In this document: positions 61,918 to 64,000 of the stretch, piece by piece
Position numbering within the stretch: the stretch's first letter is position 1
Layout: every line of letters begins with the position of its first letter
Assembly: GCF_029626155.1 (NCBI RefSeq)
Contig: NZ_JARUBL010000001.1
Span: forward strand, 3,638,501-3,702,500
DNA: 64,000 bases
Origin: Solwaraspora sp. WMMD1047
GTDB taxonomy: Bacteria > Actinomycetota > Actinomycetes > Mycobacteriales > Micromonosporaceae
Direction of reading: 5' to 3'
Notes under the pieces: model-generated
What the model was told of the DNA's origin: nothing
The model's input: only the letters and a program-made list of their open reading frames with translations
The model's database searches: none
Made by a program: the position numbers and the translations under genes

Positions 61918-63033
61918 TCAGCGCGGCACCTTGGAGAGCAGGGCGGACGGGTCGGCCTCGATATAATCGGCCATCGTGTCGGCCCCGAGCGCCGCCCAGA
62001 GCCCGGTGTTTCGGGTGTCGTCGAGGTAGATCACGCTCTGGTCGCCCTCCCATCCGCCGCCCCGGACCGCCGCGGTGAGGAACCAGACCCGCTCGTTGCG
62101 CAGCCGCGCCGCGTCGAGTGCGAACCCGCGCAGCTCGCCACCGGTGAAGCCATCGTCGACCGTGACCGACCGGGTGACGGCGTCGAGCAGCCGGTAGGTC
62201 CGCCGGGGATCGCCGCTGGGCTTGGTGGCCGCGACCTTGACCAGGATCGCGCGCAGGACGTTCTGCTGCCGCCGTACCCGGTCCAGGTCGCCCCTGGGCA
62301 GGCCCTGACGCTGCCGGACGTAGGCCAGGGCCTGGGTGCCGTCCAGGTCGTTCGTGCCCTGCCGGAAGTGCACGTTGCCCGGACCGGTGACGGCCTGGGC
62401 GACCTGCACCTGGACGCCGCCGAGGGCGTCCACTATCGACCGGAAGCCGGCGAAGTCGATGATCATGAAGTTGTCGACCCGGATTCCGGTCAGCCGCTCG
62501 ACCGTGCTGATCAGCAGCGGCGGCCCGCCGAGTGAGTACGCGGCGTTGATTTTGTGGCGGCCGTGCCCGGGAATCGAGACCCAGGAGTCGCGGGGGATCG
62601 AGACCACGGCAGCCGAGTCCTTCGCCGGGTCGAACCGGAGCAGCATGATCGCGTCGGTGCGCTGGTCGCTCTCGTCGGCCTGGACCGCGGCGTCCCGCCC
62701 GGTGCTCTGGCCGTCGGCCCGCAGGTCGGACCCGACCGCCAGGATGGTGCGGCTGCGCGGAGTGGCCGGGTTGGGGGCCGGGTCGCGGGTCGGGGCGAGC
62801 CCGTCGAAGGCGCCCTCCAGCCGTTGGACGTTGTCGGCGAGTCGGCTGCCGAGGACGTAGATGGTCGCGGCTGCCCCGACCGTGCCGACGGTGAGCAGGA
62901 TCGCCATCGCGATCGCCACCCGGCGGAGCCGGCGGGTCCAGCGACGTGGCCGATGGGCGCCGGCCTCGGCTGCACCGTCTGAATCTGACTCCTGGTACGA
63001 GTTATGATCACGCTCAGTAGGATTCTCGTCCAT
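61918..63033 (-). CDS. LytR-CpsA-Psr (LCP) family protein
   Basis: A 371-residue membrane-anchored LCP phosphotransferase. Short cytoplasmic basic N-terminus, one TM helix (VAIAMAILLTVGTVGAAATIYVLG), then LCP core: ILAVGSDLRADG, RTDAIMLLRFDPAKDSAAVVSIPRDSWVSIPGHGRHKINAAYSLGGPPLLISTVERLTGI and LAYVRQRQGLPRGDLDRVRRQQNVLRAI, with the phosphate-binding Arg residues. LCP enzymes attach glycopolymers to peptidoglycan. ATG 63033 with TATCAT seven bases upstream, so nearly leaderless. Confidence 0.9.
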   Translation of the reverse strand: MDENPTERDHNSYQESDSDGAAEAGAHRPRRWTRRLRRVAIAMAILLTVGTVGAAATIYVLGSRLADNVQRLEGAFDGLAPTRDPAPNPATPRSRTILAVGSDLRADGQSTGRDAAVQADESDQRTDAIMLLRFDPAKDSAAVVSIPRDSWVSIPGHGRHKINAAYSLGGPPLLISTVERLTGIRVDNFMIIDFAGFRSIVDALGGVQVQVAQAVTGPGNVHFRQGTNDLDGTQALAYVRQRQGLPRGDLDRVRRQQNVLRAILVKVAATKPSGDPRRTYRLLDAVTRSVTVDDGFTGGELRGFALDAARLRNERVWFLTAAVRGGGWEGDQSVIYLDDTRNTGLWAALGADTMADYIEADPSALLSKVPR

Positions 63034-63121
63034 TCCAGGGATGATAGAGGCCCTGGATGGATATAACGGGTAAGTGGCGAAGTAACGCCACGGAGCGTCA
63101 CGCGGAATGGCCGAGCAGGCG

Positions 63122-64000
63122 TTACCCGTCCTCGCCGGAGCTCCCGCCCGAACCGCCCGAACCTGAACCCGAGCCACCAGACCCGGAACCACCCGAACCC
63201 GAGCCACCCGAACCCGAGCCACCCGAACCCGAGCCGCCCGAACCCGAGCCGCCCGCACCTGGGCCGGTCGTGCCCGGTGGCTCCTCGTCCGGTTGGCTCG
63301 GCTCGGGATCGTCCGGCGGCGTCGTCGGCTCCGGGTCGGCGGTCGGCTCGTCGGCGGTCGGCTCCGGGTCTGCGGTGGTGGTCACGCTGGACGGCTCCGG
63401 CTCGGGCCGATCGGGCCGCTCGGTCTGCTGGCCGGTCCCCGAATCCGCCCGGTCCGGGTCCGCCTCGGCGCTCGGGGAGGAGGTCGGGCCGGGCGTTGTC
63501 ACCGACGTCGTCGGGGTCGGGCCGGTGGTGGGCGCATCCGAGTCGTCGCTGAGGCTCCACGCGGTGGCCAGCCCCGCCACCGCGAAGACCAGCACCACCG
63601 CGACGATGGCGACCGCGGCGGCCCGGTTGCGAGGCGGTGCGCCGGCCGCGGCGACCGGCACCGCGGGCAGGTCGGTCAGGGTGCGCGGACCCGGTGCCGG
63701 CGCACCGACCCGGGCCGTCGCGGCCCAGGGCGCGATGGCCGCCGTCTCGTCCTCCGGCGTGGCCGGCCCGCCGGTGGCGACCGCCCGGGCCGCGGCTGCC
63801 AACGCCTCGGCATCCGGGTATCGGGCCGCCGGGTCCTTGGCCAACGTCCGGGCCACCAGCTCCGCCACCTGGGCCGGCACGTCGGCGGGCAGCGGCGGCG
63901 GCTCGTCCTGGGTGTGCTTGATCGCCACCTCGAGCGGGTTGTCGCCGGTGAACGGCGTGTGGCCGGCCAGGCAGTGGTAGGCGACGGCGCCCAGCGCGTA
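63122..64000 (-). CDS. Ser/Thr protein kinase, C-terminal part (runs off the window)
   Basis: The frame is open to the window edge; the last codons read YALGAVAYHCLAGHTPFTGDNPLEVAIKHTQDEPPPLPADVPAQVAELVARTLAKDPAARYPDAEAL, subdomains IX-XI of a Hanks-type kinase. A transmembrane helix (AAAVAIVAVVLVFAVAGLATAW) follows, then a long extracellular Thr/Pro/Glu-rich and finally Gly/Ser repeat tail. The catalytic core lies outside the window. No PASTA domains are present; the tail ends with repeated GSGSGG units. Confidence 0.85.
   Translation of the reverse strand, partial: YALGAVAYHCLAGHTPFTGDNPLEVAIKHTQDEPPPLPADVPAQVAELVARTLAKDPAARYPDAEALAAAARAVATGGPATPEDETAAIAPWAATARVGAPAPGPRTLTDLPAVPVAAAGAPPRNRAAAVAIVAVVLVFAVAGLATAWSLSDDSDAPTTGPTPTTSVTTPGPTSSPSAEADPDRADSGTGQQTERPDRPEPEPSSVTTTADPEPTADEPTADPEPTTPPDDPEPSQPDEEPPGTTGPGAGGSGSGGSGSGGSGSGGSGSGGSGSGGSGSGSGGSGGSSGEDG
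63140..63260 (-). repeat. Repeat coding a Gly-Ser tail of the kinase
   Basis: Short in-frame repeats (about 15 bp per unit) encode GGSGS-type units at the kinase C-terminus. Likely to vary in length between strains. Confidence 0.7.

Overview
The window is very GC-rich, uses many GTG starts and encodes families typical of filamentous actinobacteria (DUF397/DUF5753 pairs, DUF222/HNH remnants, an F420-dependent PPOX enzyme, CBM2 and AA10 polysaccharide proteins, LCP and Ser/Thr kinase proteins). I read it as a chromosomal segment of a Micromonosporaceae-like actinomycete; this is inference from content and style, with no rRNA or marker gene present. Many genes carry a TANNNT-type -10 box six or seven bases before the start codon and no Shine-Dalgarno, so leaderless mRNAs look common.

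Layout. 1-6.6 kb: end of a membrane transporter, a membrane-anchored AA10 lytic polysaccharide monooxygenase, OsmC, a methyltransferase, a cyclase, then an Acg-like nitroreductase divergent from a cyclic-nucleotide-binding protein around a DosR/OsdR-like box. 6.6-11.5 kb: a tightly coupled operon of DUF559-type nuclease, winged-helix protein and a 1050-residue ATPase with two P-loop domains, the best candidate here for an undescribed (probably defence) system. 11.8-15.4 kb: DUF4956-VTC-CotH operon whose CotH protein carries a CBM2. 15.9-19.1 kb: glycine-betaine/proline-type ABC importer proVWX. 19.1-20.6 kb: a decayed patch where a DUF222/HNH remnant abuts a DUF5753 remnant, followed by an intact DUF397 gene. 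20.8-27.7 kb: a RloA/RloB-like ATPase-TOPRIM pair, a SUKH protein, an oxidoreductase operon and an AbiEii-type nucleotidyltransferase pair. 27.8-32.5 kb: MarR/PPOX divergent pair with paired operators, a DUF2690 remnant, an iron-box-controlled siderophore-interacting protein, and a LuxR-type regulator flanked by two small secreted proteins.

32.5-40.2 kb is a fermentative or hypoxia block: UspA protein, pyruvate formate-lyase and its activase on one strand, a divergent CBS-BON protein, and pyruvate phosphate dikinase with a small membrane protein. A second DosR/OsdR-like dyad lies between the UspA and CBS genes, so with the Acg-like locus these may form an oxygen-limitation regulon.

40.3-48.2 kb holds scattered, often leaderless genes (BNR_4 protein, DUF885, DUF2071, MFS exporter with an 18-bp repeat, nucleoside hydrolase, RmlD-like reductase, small DivIVA-like protein). 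48.2-48.7 kb has a GntR remnant and a 27-bp perfect inverted repeat. 48.7-54.5 kb is a complete oligopeptide/nickel-type ABC importer. 54.7-61.5 kb is a sugar ABC importer, a PLP aminotransferase and a GH51 arabinofuranosidase, pointing to arabinose-containing polysaccharide use. The end holds an LCP protein and the C-terminus of a Ser/Thr kinase running off the window.
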